Shown here piece by piece: positions 25,103-33,097 of a stretch of 64,000 bases of DNA. This stretch comes from JAGQLF01 sp964437465 (GTDB lineage Bacteria; Patescibacteriota; Dojkabacteria; J137). The notes below the pieces were generated by a model, which saw only the letters and a program-made list of their open reading frames with translations, had not been told where the DNA came from and ran no database searches. The translations under genes and the position numbers were made by a program. Where the stretch lies: contig CAYTGI010000002.1 in NCBI GenBank assembly GCA_964437465.1, positions 34,126 through 98,125 of the forward strand, given 5' to 3'. The stretch's first letter is position 1. Each line of letters opens with the position of its first letter.

Positions 25103-26917
25103 ATGGAAATTACACAAAAGAAACTTACCCAAATACTTTCAGCCTGGATCTTTACTTTTGCAATATTATTCTCAGCAGGAGTCTTTGCTTACTTCAACCA
25201 AACAAGTGCATTAAATCTTGATATCTCTGTTACAGATAGCGCTTGTTATGATTTATGCATTAGGACAGGAGAAACTGCAGATTTTTGTAACGAAGAATGT
25301 GCTGAAGATGAAGCTAATGATAATAGTCAACAATCAGAACCATCAGAAGGTATTGGGGGGGAATGTACTTTAAATAATGAGTTTTATAGTGAAGGGGATG
25401 ACTTCTGCAATGAGGGTAATTACTATAAATGTGTCTTGAGTCCGTGTAATTCACACACTGATGGATGTTTAGGATTTGAAATACTTACTGGTGGACAAGC
25501 TGCTGGTTTCTGTGGGGGAGGTGGAGAAATTATTACTGATCCACCTAATGACTCAATTGTGCCAGAAGAACCACCATTTGTCGAGCCAATACCTGAACCT
25601 GCTCCAACTAATAATCCACCCTTGGGTCAAGGATACTGTGCAGGAACTTGTTATCAACTAGAGAACTATAGTCATCTACCTAATGGCTTTGCTTGTAGAG
25701 GAGGACAAGGAACTGGACATGAGAATCAATGTTACGTTTGCAATAATGGACAATTTGAAGAACAATTCTTAATACCTGGTAATCCAAATAGCCCTTCAAA
25801 CTTAAATGCTTGTTCACAATGCTGGGGACAATGTATTGGAGATACTCAGGCTAGATATTACGATTCAGGGGAATTTTGTGTTGTAAAGCCAGAAGAAGAT
25901 AATGAGATTTATAAGTGTGAGACAGGCAAATGGATTGAGCAGGATATTTCTAATAAATGTATAGGACAATGTCAGGGAGATCCAGCAAATACAGTGTATG
26001 AAAATGGTCATTCTTGTGCTGCTGGTACTGGTGATAATTTTGGGATATGGACATGCGAAGGAAATGACAACTGGAGTGGACCAGAGGCCTCTCATTGTTA
26101 TGCTCAATGTAATGGTGATGAAGATCCAAGGCTTTACGAAGCTGCAGAGCTATGTAGATTTAACGACGTTTGCTATCGATGTGAATATCCAGGTCAAGAA
26201 CGACTAAATGGTTTCGTAAGAGTTGAATCAAGTTTTTGTAGCAATGAGCCTGAGCTACCTGAACCTGATAACCAGCAGCTAAATTATTGTATTGGCCAGT
26301 GTGCTGGGGATCCACCTAATTCTAAATATCAAACGGGCTTTGTTTGTGCTGCTGGTGAGAACACCCCTTACTTTGGTGTATGGACATGTAAGGGAAATCT
26401 TGAGTGGGAAGGTCCAAGAACTGAGTATTGTGTTAATACCATCGGATTTCCAGGAGAAGAAGAGTACGGCATATACGAGCTTGGGGAATCAGTGATTGTT
26501 GGAGATACATGCTTTCAGTGCGTTGAGCCTGGTAGAAATTTCCAGGGAGGTTTTAATATTGTCAATGGTGCGGCAGTTTGTGGTTTAGAACCTAAAGCTG
26601 GAGAATATATTGATAATATTCCAGGTCATGCTGAAGTAGGTGCATGTCTAGGTGATTTTAATCAAGATCAAAAAGTAGATCTATTAGATTTTAGTATATT
26701 TGCAATTCTTACTAGAGAACTAAAATTTTCAGGTCTTCCACTTGAGCTAATAGGTGAATTTAGATATCTAGATATAACTCACGATGGTTCAAGCAATTAT
26801 GAATGGACATTGGAAGACTTTGCAATATTTGCACAGAACTATGCTCATTTTATTGAAGGATATGGAGATGGGATTTGTGGACAGGTTAGGGAAACAAAAT
26901 TAGATATAAACCTATAA
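25103..26917 (+). CDS. Membrane-anchored Cys-rich protein with C-terminal dockerin-like module (1 of 3)
   Basis: The 604-residue product starts with a hydrophobic anchor or signal peptide (about residues 11-33). A Cys-rich ectodomain follows, with about a dozen C-x-GqC-x-GDp...Y..G..C...W.C type modules (for example CIGQCQGDPANTVYENGHSC). The C-terminus (about 510-595) is dockerin-like: ACLGDFNQDQKVDLLDFSIF is a textbook Ca2+-binding F-hand loop (D1, N3, D5, D9, D12). A second half-motif (LDITHDGSSNYEWTLEDFAI) has an insertion. Dockerins bind cohesin domains; two cohesin-like genes lie in the same cluster. A Pro-rich linker is near residues 150-175. Function of the Cys modules is unknown. Confidence 0.85.
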   Translation: MEITQKKLTQILSAWIFTFAILFSAGVFAYFNQTSALNLDISVTDSACYDLCIRTGETADFCNEECAEDEANDNSQQSEPSEGIGGECTLNNEFYSEGDDFCNEGNYYKCVLSPCNSHTDGCLGFEILTGGQAAGFCGGGGEIITDPPNDSIVPEEPPFVEPIPEPAPTNNPPLGQGYCAGTCYQLENYSHLPNGFACRGGQGTGHENQCYVCNNGQFEEQFLIPGNPNSPSNLNACSQCWGQCIGDTQARYYDSGEFCVVKPEEDNEIYKCETGKWIEQDISNKCIGQCQGDPANTVYENGHSCAAGTGDNFGIWTCEGNDNWSGPEASHCYAQCNGDEDPRLYEAAELCRFNDVCYRCEYPGQERLNGFVRVESSFCSNEPELPEPDNQQLNYCIGQCAGDPPNSKYQTGFVCAAGENTPYFGVWTCKGNLEWEGPRTEYCVNTIGFPGEEEYGIYELGESVIVGDTCFQCVEPGRNFQGGFNIVNGAAVCGLEPKAGEYIDNIPGHAEVGACLGDFNQDQKVDLLDFSIFAILTRELKFSGLPLELIGEFRYLDITHDGSSNYEWTLEDFAIFAQNYAHFIEGYGDGICGQVRETKLDINL

Positions 26918-26931
26918 ATTATTAAGATAAT

Positions 26932-27534
26932 ATGAACAAGCAAAATAAATCACTATTACTTATAGCTGTAGTATTAACTTTTCTAACTTTGGCTATTTGG
27001 GGAATATTTTTTTCTTCAAGCTACAATGATTCTAACCCTAGTCAGCCACTACTACCCCATACTAATAAACAACATAAGGGAGTTGATTTAAATGAATTTG
27101 GTGCATTTGGATTAAAGTTTGATGAATTAGCAGTATCTCAAGAAGGAGAAGTTATAGATATTCCGATAGCTTTAAATGGAAATACAAGTGAGATAGTTTC
27201 TTCTCAAGTAGTAATCTCTTATAACCCTAGAGATATTCAAGTTGAAGAGATAATAGAAGGGGACTTATTTGATTTTTACGTTGGTAAAATTATAGATAAC
27301 GAAAATGGAAAAGTATATCTTTCAGGTGCGCTTACAGAGACGATTAATAAAAACACTGCAACTTTTGCAAATTTAAAATTTTATAGAACTTCAGATAATC
27401 CCACAACAATAAAAATATTAGGTTCAAATGATCAATCTGACAATATTAAACAAAGTTTATCGAAAGTAATAACTATACTTGGGCATGATTATTTTATTAA
27501 ATCAGATGTGTTTAGCTTACCTGAACTAAATTGA
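26932..27534 (+). CDS. Membrane-anchored single-cohesin protein (1 of 2)
   Basis: Product of 200 residues: an N-terminal transmembrane segment (about 7-29), a short Ser/Pro-rich linker, then one cohesin-like jelly-roll domain (about 50-185). The match rests on IDIPIALNGN, the VVISYNPRDIQVEEI strand-turn, GDLFDFYVGKI and the ATFANLKFYR strand, as in type I/II cohesins. Cohesins hold dockerin-bearing proteins with high affinity. It starts 14 nt after the first dockerin gene and is followed by two more dockerin genes, so binding between the products is likely but unproven. Confidence 0.8.
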   Translation: MNKQNKSLLLIAVVLTFLTLAIWGIFFSSSYNDSNPSQPLLPHTNKQHKGVDLNEFGAFGLKFDELAVSQEGEVIDIPIALNGNTSEIVSSQVVISYNPRDIQVEEIIEGDLFDFYVGKIIDNENGKVYLSGALTETINKNTATFANLKFYRTSDNPTTIKILGSNDQSDNIKQSLSKVITILGHDYFIKSDVFSLPELN

Positions 27535-27596
27535 AATATTCGGTATATTATATTAAATTATTTACAACAGAAAATTTACAATATTAAACATTAATT

Positions 27597-29327
27597 ATGT
27601 CAAAGTTAAGAATTTTCCTATTAGTTTGGGTGATAATTTCTTTTGTTGCAACTGTTTTTGGTGGGTATAACTATTTACAGAATGATACTTCTAAACCTTC
27701 GGAGGATGTTTCTGTCTCGAGTGGTAACGTAACTTGCTATGGAGGATGTCTCTATTTCGGTGCAGCTAACTACCCAGTTGGAACAGCATGTCGAGGTATA
27801 AAGCCTGGTGATCCAGCACCAGGATATCCTGGAGGAGTTTGGCCGGCTGGAGCAAGTGGTGGTGATTTCCAAGATAGATGCTTTTTATGTCAAGCTAATG
27901 GGCAATTTGTTGGTGTTGGACTTGAATACTGTACTCATTGTTATGCTCATACTTGTATTAAAGAGGGAGGAGCTGCAGAGTACCAGAATGGTGACTTATG
28001 TGCTTATCGAGAAAATGGTGGGACGTTAGGTATTGTACAGTGTAATGCTGGGAAATGGGTACCTCCATCTCCAGCAAAATGTACCGGAGCTTGTAAAGGA
28101 GATGCCCCAGGTACGGTTTATGATAGAGGTCATACTTGTTTGGGAGCAAATGATGATAGTCAGTGTTATGTTTGTGAGAACCCTGGTTCAAGCGGCTTAG
28201 TATTAGGGGGATTTAAATCATACTCTATAGGTAGTGAAAAGTGTGCTTCTGTTAGACCTGATCCTCAGGCAGCTTCATGTCCTGAAGCCCAGTGTATTGG
28301 AGATGGTGCACCCAGAACATACAGAGAAGGTGAAATTTGTCACACACCACAAACTGTAAGTGCAGAATTATATGGTACTTATAGGTGTGGAGCTGATGGA
28401 GAATGGGTTAAGCTTAATGCTAATGATCCAGATGCAAAGTGTGAATTACAAAATAATCTTTATCGAGCAGGTCAGACAATTACTTATTTAGGCAAGTGTT
28501 ACGAATGTAGAACACCTGGTGTAAAGCAATCTGGTGGTTTCCAACAAGTAGAAAATTCAGTTTGTGGAATTCCTTCTGATGCTGGAGGTGTTGAGAACCC
28601 GGATGATCCAACAGTTCCTGAACAAAAAGAATGCTTTAGATGTAATGGAAGTTTAGGGGCGTGCAATGTGGAAAGAGTTGATGAAAATGTAAATTGTGAT
28701 GGATCAAATGGACTTTACTCTGAATCTGAACCTTGTGGAAACGACTGTGCAGCTCTTGCAGCGACAAAACAGTGTTACTATTGTGATAGTATTGATCAGT
28801 CATGTAAGGTTGAAAATGTTAACCAAAATGTTGAGTGTAATGGAGGTTTAAATGGAATGTATAATGATGAAAACTCATGCAGTGGTATATGCATAGCAGG
28901 CATAGAAACAAAGACTTGTTATGAATGTAACTCAATAACTAACACATGTGCAACAAGAACTGGAGTTCCGATAGATACAGTTTGTGATGGCACAGAGGGG
29001 CTTTACGATGATAATAATCAGTGTAGAGAGGGCTGTGCAACTACAGAACCTCCTGTGATTGGAGATATTCATCCACATGCTAGAGCTGATGCTTGCTTAG
29101 GGGATCTGAATAATAATGGTGAGGTTAATCTTGATGATTTTGCTATTTTTGCTGGACTATTTGAACAGACATTAGAAGGCGATGAAAGAAACCTTGATTT
29201 AGCTCCTAGTGATGATGGAACATTTGTTATGAATATTTCTGATTTTTCATTGTTTGCAAGAAACTATGGAAAGAGTAAAATTGATGGATCATGTCAAGAA
29301 AGGGGTTTTATACTTGTAGTAAATTAA
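27597..29327 (+). CDS. Membrane-anchored Cys-rich protein with dockerin-like module (2 of 3)
   Basis: The 576-residue product has an N-terminal anchor (about 5-25) and a conserved first module (CYGGCLYFGAANYPVGTACR) shared with the gene at 29347. C-GDxP...Y..G-C modules follow, then three tandem repeats of about 45 residues not found in the sister genes (CFRCNGSLGACNVERVDENV, CYYCDSIDQSCKVENVNQNV and CYECNSITNTCATRTG; residues about 343-480). The dockerin-like end has ACLGDLNNNGEVNLDDFAIF plus a second degenerate half ending DFSLFARNYG. High Cys content in an extracellular domain implies disulphides. A 62-nt spacer containing TATATTAT-like sequence precedes it, so it may have its own promoter. 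Confidence 0.83.
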   Translation: MSKLRIFLLVWVIISFVATVFGGYNYLQNDTSKPSEDVSVSSGNVTCYGGCLYFGAANYPVGTACRGIKPGDPAPGYPGGVWPAGASGGDFQDRCFLCQANGQFVGVGLEYCTHCYAHTCIKEGGAAEYQNGDLCAYRENGGTLGIVQCNAGKWVPPSPAKCTGACKGDAPGTVYDRGHTCLGANDDSQCYVCENPGSSGLVLGGFKSYSIGSEKCASVRPDPQAASCPEAQCIGDGAPRTYREGEICHTPQTVSAELYGTYRCGADGEWVKLNANDPDAKCELQNNLYRAGQTITYLGKCYECRTPGVKQSGGFQQVENSVCGIPSDAGGVENPDDPTVPEQKECFRCNGSLGACNVERVDENVNCDGSNGLYSESEPCGNDCAALAATKQCYYCDSIDQSCKVENVNQNVECNGGLNGMYNDENSCSGICIAGIETKTCYECNSITNTCATRTGVPIDTVCDGTEGLYDDNNQCREGCATTEPPVIGDIHPHARADACLGDLNNNGEVNLDDFAIFAGLFEQTLEGDERNLDLAPSDDGTFVMNISDFSLFARNYGKSKIDGSCQERGFILVVN

Positions 29328-29346
29328 AATAATTTAGCAATAATTT

Positions 29347-30588
29347 ATGGAAAAAAACAAAAACAAAGATAGTTATACAAAAATACTTTTATTAGTTTGG
29401 ATTATATTGGCACTTACCGCATTAGTGTTTGGAGGAAATGAATATTTTAGATCTGGTCCCCCTGAAGGTAGAGATGATGTAGGAGTTAGTGGACAAGTTA
29501 AATGTGGTGGTGGATGTTTATATTTTGGTGTGGCAGAATACCCTGTAGGAACTGCATGTAGAGGAATACAGCCAGGAGATCCTGCTCCTAACGAGCCAGG
29601 AGGAGTCTGGCTTGAGCCTGATTATTCTGACAACTGTTATGTATGTCAAAGTAATGGATCTTTTGAAGAAAAACCTATTGAACAATGTAGTCATTGTTAT
29701 GCACAATGTTTAGGAGATCCTGTAGGAACTCAATATGAAGATGGAGATCAGTGTGCAAATGGAACAGGTGATTCATATGCAATTTATACATGTAGGATGG
29801 GAAGATGGGTTAGAGAAGAACAGACTAAATGTACAGGTACATGTCCTGGAGATGGTCCTTACACTTTATATGATGTAGGACACTCCTGTTATGCCCAAGG
29901 TGAGTGTTTCCAGTGTACAGATCCTGGTGCAGAAGAGTTAGGAGGCTTCAGTGTTGTTCCTGATGAGGTTTGTGCAAATGATGGTACACTACCTGGAGAT
30001 GGTGAAGCACAGTGTAGAGCGCAATGTATTGGAGATACAGCTGAGAGAGATTATGATCATGGTGATGAATGTAATGCAGGTACAGAAGCAGCTGGAAACT
30101 ATGGCACATATGTCTGCAATAATGGAACATGGGAAGAGGCAGAAGTACAGAAATGTGTTGTTGGAAACTCAATAGGTGGTTTAAGACCTGGTGATTTAGT
30201 AGAGGAAGGAGGTACGTTTAAATACGTTGGAGAATGTTATCAATGTGTTGCTCCAGGTACTGAAAGAGATGGTGGATTTTCTGTTGTTGATGGTCAGATT
30301 TGTGAAGCTGGGGGTGGTCCAGCAGATGAATTACCTGAACATTCTAAGGCAGGTGCGTGCCTTGGTGACTTGAATGGTAACGGTGCAATTAGCCTCGACG
30401 ATTTTGCAAACTTTGCTAGGTACTATGACACAGATCTAAACGAAGAAAACTGGCATTATGATATTGTGCATGTAGAAAGCTCTTATAGCTTAGATCTTGA
30501 TGACTTTGCAGTATTTGGTAGAAATTATGGTAAGGATGCTTCATCATGTATCCAAAGAGAAGAAGATTTACCTTTATATACAAACTAA
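29347..30588 (+). CDS. Membrane-anchored Cys-rich protein with dockerin-like module (3 of 3)
   Basis: A 413-residue paralogue of the protein at 27597. The N-terminal anchor (about 13-33) and first Cys module (GGGCLYFGVAEYPVGTACRG) are nearly the same. Further modules include CLGDPVGTQYEDGDQC and CTGTCPGDGPYTLYDVGHSC. The C-terminal dockerin-like domain (about 332-402) has ACLGDLNGNGAISLDDFANF and a second half SYSLDLDDFAVFGRNYG that lacks most Ca2+ ligands. It lacks the three extra repeats of its neighbour. Starts 19 nt after the previous gene. Confidence 0.83.
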   Translation: MEKNKNKDSYTKILLLVWIILALTALVFGGNEYFRSGPPEGRDDVGVSGQVKCGGGCLYFGVAEYPVGTACRGIQPGDPAPNEPGGVWLEPDYSDNCYVCQSNGSFEEKPIEQCSHCYAQCLGDPVGTQYEDGDQCANGTGDSYAIYTCRMGRWVREEQTKCTGTCPGDGPYTLYDVGHSCYAQGECFQCTDPGAEELGGFSVVPDEVCANDGTLPGDGEAQCRAQCIGDTAERDYDHGDECNAGTEAAGNYGTYVCNNGTWEEAEVQKCVVGNSIGGLRPGDLVEEGGTFKYVGECYQCVAPGTERDGGFSVVDGQICEAGGGPADELPEHSKAGACLGDLNGNGAISLDDFANFARYYDTDLNEENWHYDIVHVESSYSLDLDDFAVFGRNYGKDASSCIQREEDLPLYTN

Positions 30589-30616
30589 ATTATTTATTTA
30601 TTACTAATTAATTAAA

Positions 30617-31228
30617 ATGGGAAAGACAGAAAAATTATTATTACTTATAGCAGTATTGCTAACAGTAGTAGCTGGAGCCTTTTGGTACGTTAATTTAACA
30701 GCTGAGCCTGAAGTAAATACAGAAGATTTAGTACCAAATACTGGTGGAGATCCATCACCAGAAAGCGGTACAGGAATCACTGGAGGTGGACCAGGAGAGA
30801 ATGTAGTGGCAAGCCTAGATGTTTTAGAGAACTTCGGAGTTGCTTTTGAAGTTGTCGATGATTCTACAGTTAACTTAGTTCTTGAAGGAGATACTTTGAA
30901 TGTTAGGTCTGTTGAATTTGTCCTAAGTTATGATCCTGAAGTTCTATCTATTGATGCTGTTCAAAATGGAGATCTTTTTGATTTCTTCATTAGTCAAGAC
31001 AATATTGATGCAGAAGCTGGTTTGGTAACTCTACCCTTCTCTTTCTCAGGTGAGAATCTAGAGGTACTTACCGATGGTGTTATAGCAACTCTTACTTTCA
31101 CTAAATTGGGTGATGCCGATGCTGAGATATCAGTTTTAGAGTTTGATAGTGAAGCCCAAGATTACACTCAATTAATTGTGGAAAATGGGGATAAATATAC
31201 AATTAATGAATCATCAGTAGTTCTATAA
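30617..31228 (+). CDS. Membrane-anchored single-cohesin protein (2 of 2)
   Basis: A 203-residue paralogue of the protein at 26932: transmembrane segment (about 6-26), a Gly/Pro-rich linker (40-65), and one cohesin-like domain (about 68-190). The strands LNVRSVEFVLSYDPEVLSI, NGDLFDFFIS and TDGVIATLTFTKLG align with the first cohesin. Being last in the run and followed by a strong terminator, it closes the dockerin/cohesin cluster. Which dockerin it binds cannot be read from sequence. Confidence 0.82.
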   Translation: MGKTEKLLLLIAVLLTVVAGAFWYVNLTAEPEVNTEDLVPNTGGDPSPESGTGITGGGPGENVVASLDVLENFGVAFEVVDDSTVNLVLEGDTLNVRSVEFVLSYDPEVLSIDAVQNGDLFDFFISQDNIDAEAGLVTLPFSFSGENLEVLTDGVIATLTFTKLGDADAEISVLEFDSEAQDYTQLIVENGDKYTINESSVVL

Positions 31229-31248
31229 TAAATTAATAAGTGAAGATT

Positions 31249-31278
31249 AAAAGAGTCGTCATAAGTCGGCTCTTTTTT
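31249..31278 (+). terminator. Rho-independent terminator of the cohesin/dockerin cluster
   Basis: Stem AAAAGAGTCG / CGGCTCTTTT (one G-T pair) with an 8-nt loop and a six-T tail, 20 nt after the second cohesin gene. Confidence 0.88.
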
Positions 31279-31280
31279 GA

Positions 31281-31286
31281 TATTAT
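31281..31286 (+). promoter_or_regulatory. TATTAT -10 box, predicted leaderless start of pcm
   Basis: TATTAT begins 2-3 nt after the terminator U-tract and ends 6 nt before the ATG at 31293, leaving no room for a ribosome-binding site. Confidence 0.4.
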
Positions 31287-31292
31287 GAAGTT

Positions 31293-31973
31293 ATGAAAAT
31301 CATTGATATACGAAAAGTTGGAACAGGTAACGTTTTTGCATGGACAAAAGATTATTTATTTCAATATTTAACACAGTCTAAGAATGCTCCTGTTAAATCT
31401 CCAAAGTTGATTGCTGCTTTCAATTATGTTGATAGAGCTGATTTTGTACCAGCTGAAGTGAAGAATAGAGCTTATGAAGATTCAGAATTAAATATAGGTA
31501 ATAATGAAGATCTCACAAGACCAAGCATTATTGCTCAGATGCTTGAGCTTCTTAATCCGAAAGAAGGGGGTAAGTATTTAGATATAGGAACAGGCAGTGG
31601 ATATTTTGCAAATTTACTTGGATTTGCAATAGGATCCGAAGGGAGGGTTTATACGATAGAACGGGTTCAATGGCTTTGGGAGAAGGCAAGAAAGTCTGCA
31701 ACAAAGTATAAAGATATTAAAAATATTAATTATCTTTATAGAGATGGGATGGAAGGATTAGCAGGACAGGCACCTTTTGATGGTATTCACATATCTTTTG
31801 CAGTTAAAGATATTCCAGATAATTTAAAAATGCAACTTAAACCTGAAGGCGGTAGATTAGTAGTTCCAACAGTAGATATGGATTTGAGAGTTATTGAAAG
31901 AAATGGCGAGGATTTTACTGAGGAGATTATTCCTGGATTTGTATTTAAAGAAGGAAAAGCAGGGGTGGCTTAA
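31293..31973 (+). CDS. pcm: Protein-L-isoaspartate O-methyltransferase family protein
   Basis: PCMT repairs isoaspartyl residues in aged proteins using SAM. In this 226-residue protein, FVPAEVKNRAYEDSELNIG and LTRPSIIAQML correspond to the family's N-terminal and TISQP-like segments. YLDIGTGSGYFANLLG is methyltransferase motif I. VYTIERVQWLWEKARK, the IHISFAVKDIPDNL segment and LKPEGGRLVVPT complete the fold. The usual post-motif GA..IP is altered (SFAVKDIP). The stop overlaps that of convergent prfB (TTAA). Confidence 0.85.
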   Translation: MKIIDIRKVGTGNVFAWTKDYLFQYLTQSKNAPVKSPKLIAAFNYVDRADFVPAEVKNRAYEDSELNIGNNEDLTRPSIIAQMLELLNPKEGGKYLDIGTGSGYFANLLGFAIGSEGRVYTIERVQWLWEKARKSATKYKDIKNINYLYRDGMEGLAGQAPFDGIHISFAVKDIPDNLKMQLKPEGGRLVVPTVDMDLRVIERNGEDFTEEIIPGFVFKEGKAGVA

Positions 31974-33064
31974 AGAATTCTTATTTCAGCTTCAATAAAA
32001 TGATCTAAATCACCGTCCAAAACAGCATCAGTGTTTGAGGTTTCGATATCAGTTCTTAAATCCTTTACTAATTTATATGGGCTAAGCACATAGTTTCTAA
32101 TTTGATTGCCCCAACTGGCTTTTTTATAATCTCCTTTTTCTTTGTTTAACTCTTCTTCTCTCTTTTCCTCTTCAATCAGAAATAACTTAGCCTTTAATAG
32201 TTTCATTGCCTCATCTCTATTCTGTCTTTGAGTTCTATGGGCAGAAGACTCTACTGTTATTCCTGAAGGGATATGTTTTAATCTAACTTTTGTTGCAACT
32301 TTATTAACATTCTGACCTCCAGCTCCTCCACTTCTAACCGCACTAAAGTCTATATCTTCATCTTTAATTTCAATATCTAGGTCTTCGTCAACTACAGGGT
32401 CAACTAATACATTTGCAAAAGATGTTTGTCTTAAACCAGCTGAGTTAAAAGGAGAGTTTCTTACAAGCCTATGTGCCCCTTTTTCATGTTTTAAGTATCC
32501 GTACGCAAATCTACCCTCAACCTTTAAAACAACTGTTTGATATCCAGCCTCAGTACCTTTTACTTCTTCAATTATTGTAAATTTCCAATTTTGATTCGAG
32601 AAATATCGTGTATACATTCTAAGTAAAATATCTACCCAATCCATTGCTTCAGTTCCTCCCTGTCCTGCATTTATAGTCATAATACAATCGTTCTCATCAA
32701 ATTTCCCTGATAAAAATGTTGTTAACTCAATTTCAGATATTTTCTTTTCTAAGGATTCAAGATCATTGTGAATCATTTCGACTATCTCAGTATCTTCCTC
32801 ATCTATTTCATCTTCTAAAAGAGAGGCAGATTGTTCTAATTCGGTTTGTAGTTTTTCAACTAATTCTATTTCATTACGAATATCTCCTGCTCTTCTACTA
32901 ACTTTTTGAGCATTTTCTTGATCGTTCCAGAAGTTGGGTGAGGTTGTTTCTTTTTCCAATTCAGTTAGCTCAGCTTTTAGAATGTCCGTGTTTTTTTTAG
33001 ATTTTATGGATTCAAATCTTGTTTCTAATTCTTGCAATTTACTTGAGAAGTCTTGCCTATTCAT
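31970..33064 (-). CDS. prfB: Peptide chain release factor 2
   Basis: RF2 releases peptides at UAA and UGA. The 364-residue protein has a helical N-terminal domain, the stop-recognition loop with SPF (VRNSPFNSAGLRQTSF), and the catalytic GGQ in SGGAGGQNVNKV. The gene reads in one frame from ATG 33064, without the programmed +1 frameshift found in many prfB genes. Its presence fits the use of TGA stops in this window and a standard code. Confidence 0.95.
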   Translation of the reverse strand: MNRQDFSSKLQELETRFESIKSKKNTDILKAELTELEKETTSPNFWNDQENAQKVSRRAGDIRNEIELVEKLQTELEQSASLLEDEIDEEDTEIVEMIHNDLESLEKKISEIELTTFLSGKFDENDCIMTINAGQGGTEAMDWVDILLRMYTRYFSNQNWKFTIIEEVKGTEAGYQTVVLKVEGRFAYGYLKHEKGAHRLVRNSPFNSAGLRQTSFANVLVDPVVDEDLDIEIKDEDIDFSAVRSGGAGGQNVNKVATKVRLKHIPSGITVESSAHRTQRQNRDEAMKLLKAKLFLIEEEKREEELNKEKGDYKKASWGNQIRNYVLSPYKLVKDLRTDIETSNTDAVLDGDLDHFIEAEIRIL

Positions 33065-33097
33065 AACTTTGTATGTTTTTTGATTATGAAATTTTAC

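Noticed and set aside
29948..30175. Two 74-codon ORFs on both strands inside a dockerin gene
   Set aside because: His/Leu- and Met-rich composition typical of out-of-frame reads of a Cys-rich gene; no start context.
31970..33064. Programmed +1 frameshift in prfB
   Set aside because: The gene is open from ATG 33064 to stop in one frame with all domains present.
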